From assembly GCA_001940655.1 (NCBI GenBank), contig MBAA01000053.1, positions 3,878 through 9,127 of the forward strand: a stretch of DNA of 5,250 bases. The letters run 5' to 3'. Origin of the DNA: Promethearchaeota archaeon CR_4. GTDB taxonomy: Archaea; Asgardarchaeota; Lokiarchaeia; Sigyniarchaeales; CR-4. Below, piece by piece: positions 4,964 to 5,250 of this stretch (within the stretch, counting starts at the first letter, position 1; each line of letters starts with the position of its first letter). The position numbers were made by a program, and so were the translations under genes. A model generated the notes under the pieces. It had not been told where the DNA came from. It searched no databases and saw only the letters and a program-made list of their open reading frames with translations.

Positions 4964-5250
4964 TTAGCCAAACAGAGCGCCCAAACCGACCGGTTCTGCT
5001 TTCTTTTCTTCTTTCTTTTCTTCTTTTTCTTTCTTTCCCTTCTTCTCACCCGCGCCTCCGGCAGGAGCTGCAGCAGGAGCTGCAGCTGCAGGGGCAGCCA
5101 TGGCCGCGCTCTTGATTACGTCGTCGAGGTTCATGCTTCCCGTGGCTTTAACGAGCGCCTTGACTTGATTGCTGTCAACGTCAACGCCCGCTGCCTTGAG
5201 GATTTTGTTAATACCGTCCTCGTCGACTTTCTTTCCTGCCTTGTGGAGGA
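4964..5250 (-). CDS. rpl12: Large ribosomal subunit stalk protein P1 (archaeal L12), partial
   Basis: Reading leftward from 5248, the frame encodes 94 residues, ending at TAA (4966-4964). It opens LHKAGKKVDEDGINKILKAA, the helical N-terminal dimerisation and P0-binding region, continues to MNLDDVIKSAA, passes through an Ala/Pro hinge (AAPAAAAAPAAAPAGG), a Lys/Glu-rich charged stretch, and ends GLGALFG, the conserved tail that recruits translation factors to the ribosome. Archaeal P1 proteins are about 100-110 residues and start MEYVYAALLLH-like, so only roughly ten N-terminal residues are missing beyond the right edge. In archaea this gene usually follows those for L1 and P0 (L10), so those may lie to the right. 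It converges with the nucleotidyltransferase gene. The charged stretch and hinge are each built partly from 12-bp tandem duplications. Confidence 0.95.
   Translation of the reverse strand, partial: LHKAGKKVDEDGINKILKAAGVDVDSNQVKALVKATGSMNLDDVIKSAAMAAPAAAAPAAAPAGGAGEKKGKKEKEEKKEEKKAEPVGLGALFG
4999..5047 (+). terminator. 49-base pyrimidine tract, possible terminator of the rightward operon
   Basis: The plus strand has 49 uninterrupted pyrimidines, mainly T3-T5 runs split by single C. It arises from Lys (AAA/AAG) and Glu (GAA) codons of P1 on the other strand. Since the gap after the rightward operon holds no T-run on the plus strand, this is the first T-rich stretch its polymerase meets, about 80 bases past the stop codon. 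A terminator role is inferred. Confidence 0.35.
5000..5023. repeat. 12-bp perfect tandem duplication in the P1 charged stretch
   Basis: TTTCTTTTCTTC occurs at 5000-5011 and again, exactly, at 5012-5023. On the coding (minus) strand the unit is four codons, so the duplication repeats a four-residue Glu/Lys unit (EEKK, in series EEKKEEKK) without shifting frame. It suggests replication slippage in a low-complexity linker. Confidence 0.8.
5061..5084. repeat. 12-bp perfect tandem duplication in the P1 Ala/Pro hinge
   Basis: GCAGGAGCTGCA at 5061-5072 is repeated exactly at 5073-5084, followed by a diverged third copy. It encodes repeated Ala-Ala-Ala-Pro units of the flexible hinge and keeps the reading frame. 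Confidence 0.8.

Overview
The window is an archaeal chromosome segment. The evidence is a stalk ribosomal protein P1 (L12-type) gene of archaeal form on the minus strand, with an Ala/Pro-rich hinge, a Lys/Glu-rich stretch and a C-terminal GLGALFG, next to genes for making the archaeal C1 carrier tetrahydromethanopterin (H4MPT). GTG starts are common, leaders are short and Shine-Dalgarno sites are mostly weak. Methanogens, Archaeoglobi, Asgard and other lineages with an archaeal Wood-Ljungdahl or C1 pathway would all fit. The sequence alone does not tell me which.

Layout: five genes run rightward with gaps of 28, 8, 54 and 33 bases. (1) The 3' part of a DUF1464 gene (COG2441, 'predicted butyrate kinase', ASKHA fold), 1-495. 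(2) An iron-sulfur flavoprotein of the DmrX type, 524-1273, with an HFCD-type flavin domain plus a ferredoxin domain. (3) A long archaeal dihydropteroate synthase-related protein, 1282-2841, with an N-terminal domain, a pterin-binding TIM barrel and a DUF4346-like tail. (4) mptA (FolE2-type GTP cyclohydrolase), 2896-3858. (5) An archaeal nucleotidyltransferase of COG1665 type, 3892-4917. Facing them is the P1 gene (4964 to beyond the right edge, minus strand), whose first roughly ten residues lie outside the window.

How the genes fit together: MptA opens pterin synthesis from GTP, the DHPS-like protein is expected to join the pterin to the ribofuranosyl-aminobenzene unit, and a DmrX-type enzyme performs the last reduction of dihydromethanopterin to H4MPT. 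First, middle and last steps therefore sit together, which makes a cofactor operon likely. The two poorly understood members, the DUF1464 kinase-fold protein and the COG1665 nucleotidyltransferase, are the most interesting part: by context they are candidates for unassigned H4MPT steps or for control of the pathway.

Non-coding signals: a perfect 9-bp inverted repeat straddles the DHPS-like stop codon just before mptA. A T8 tract on the minus strand follows the P1 gene. A 49-base pure pyrimidine tract on the plus strand, inside the P1 coding region, could stop the rightward operon. No tRNA, rRNA, CRISPR array, insertion sequence or intergenic stretch over 55 bases was seen.
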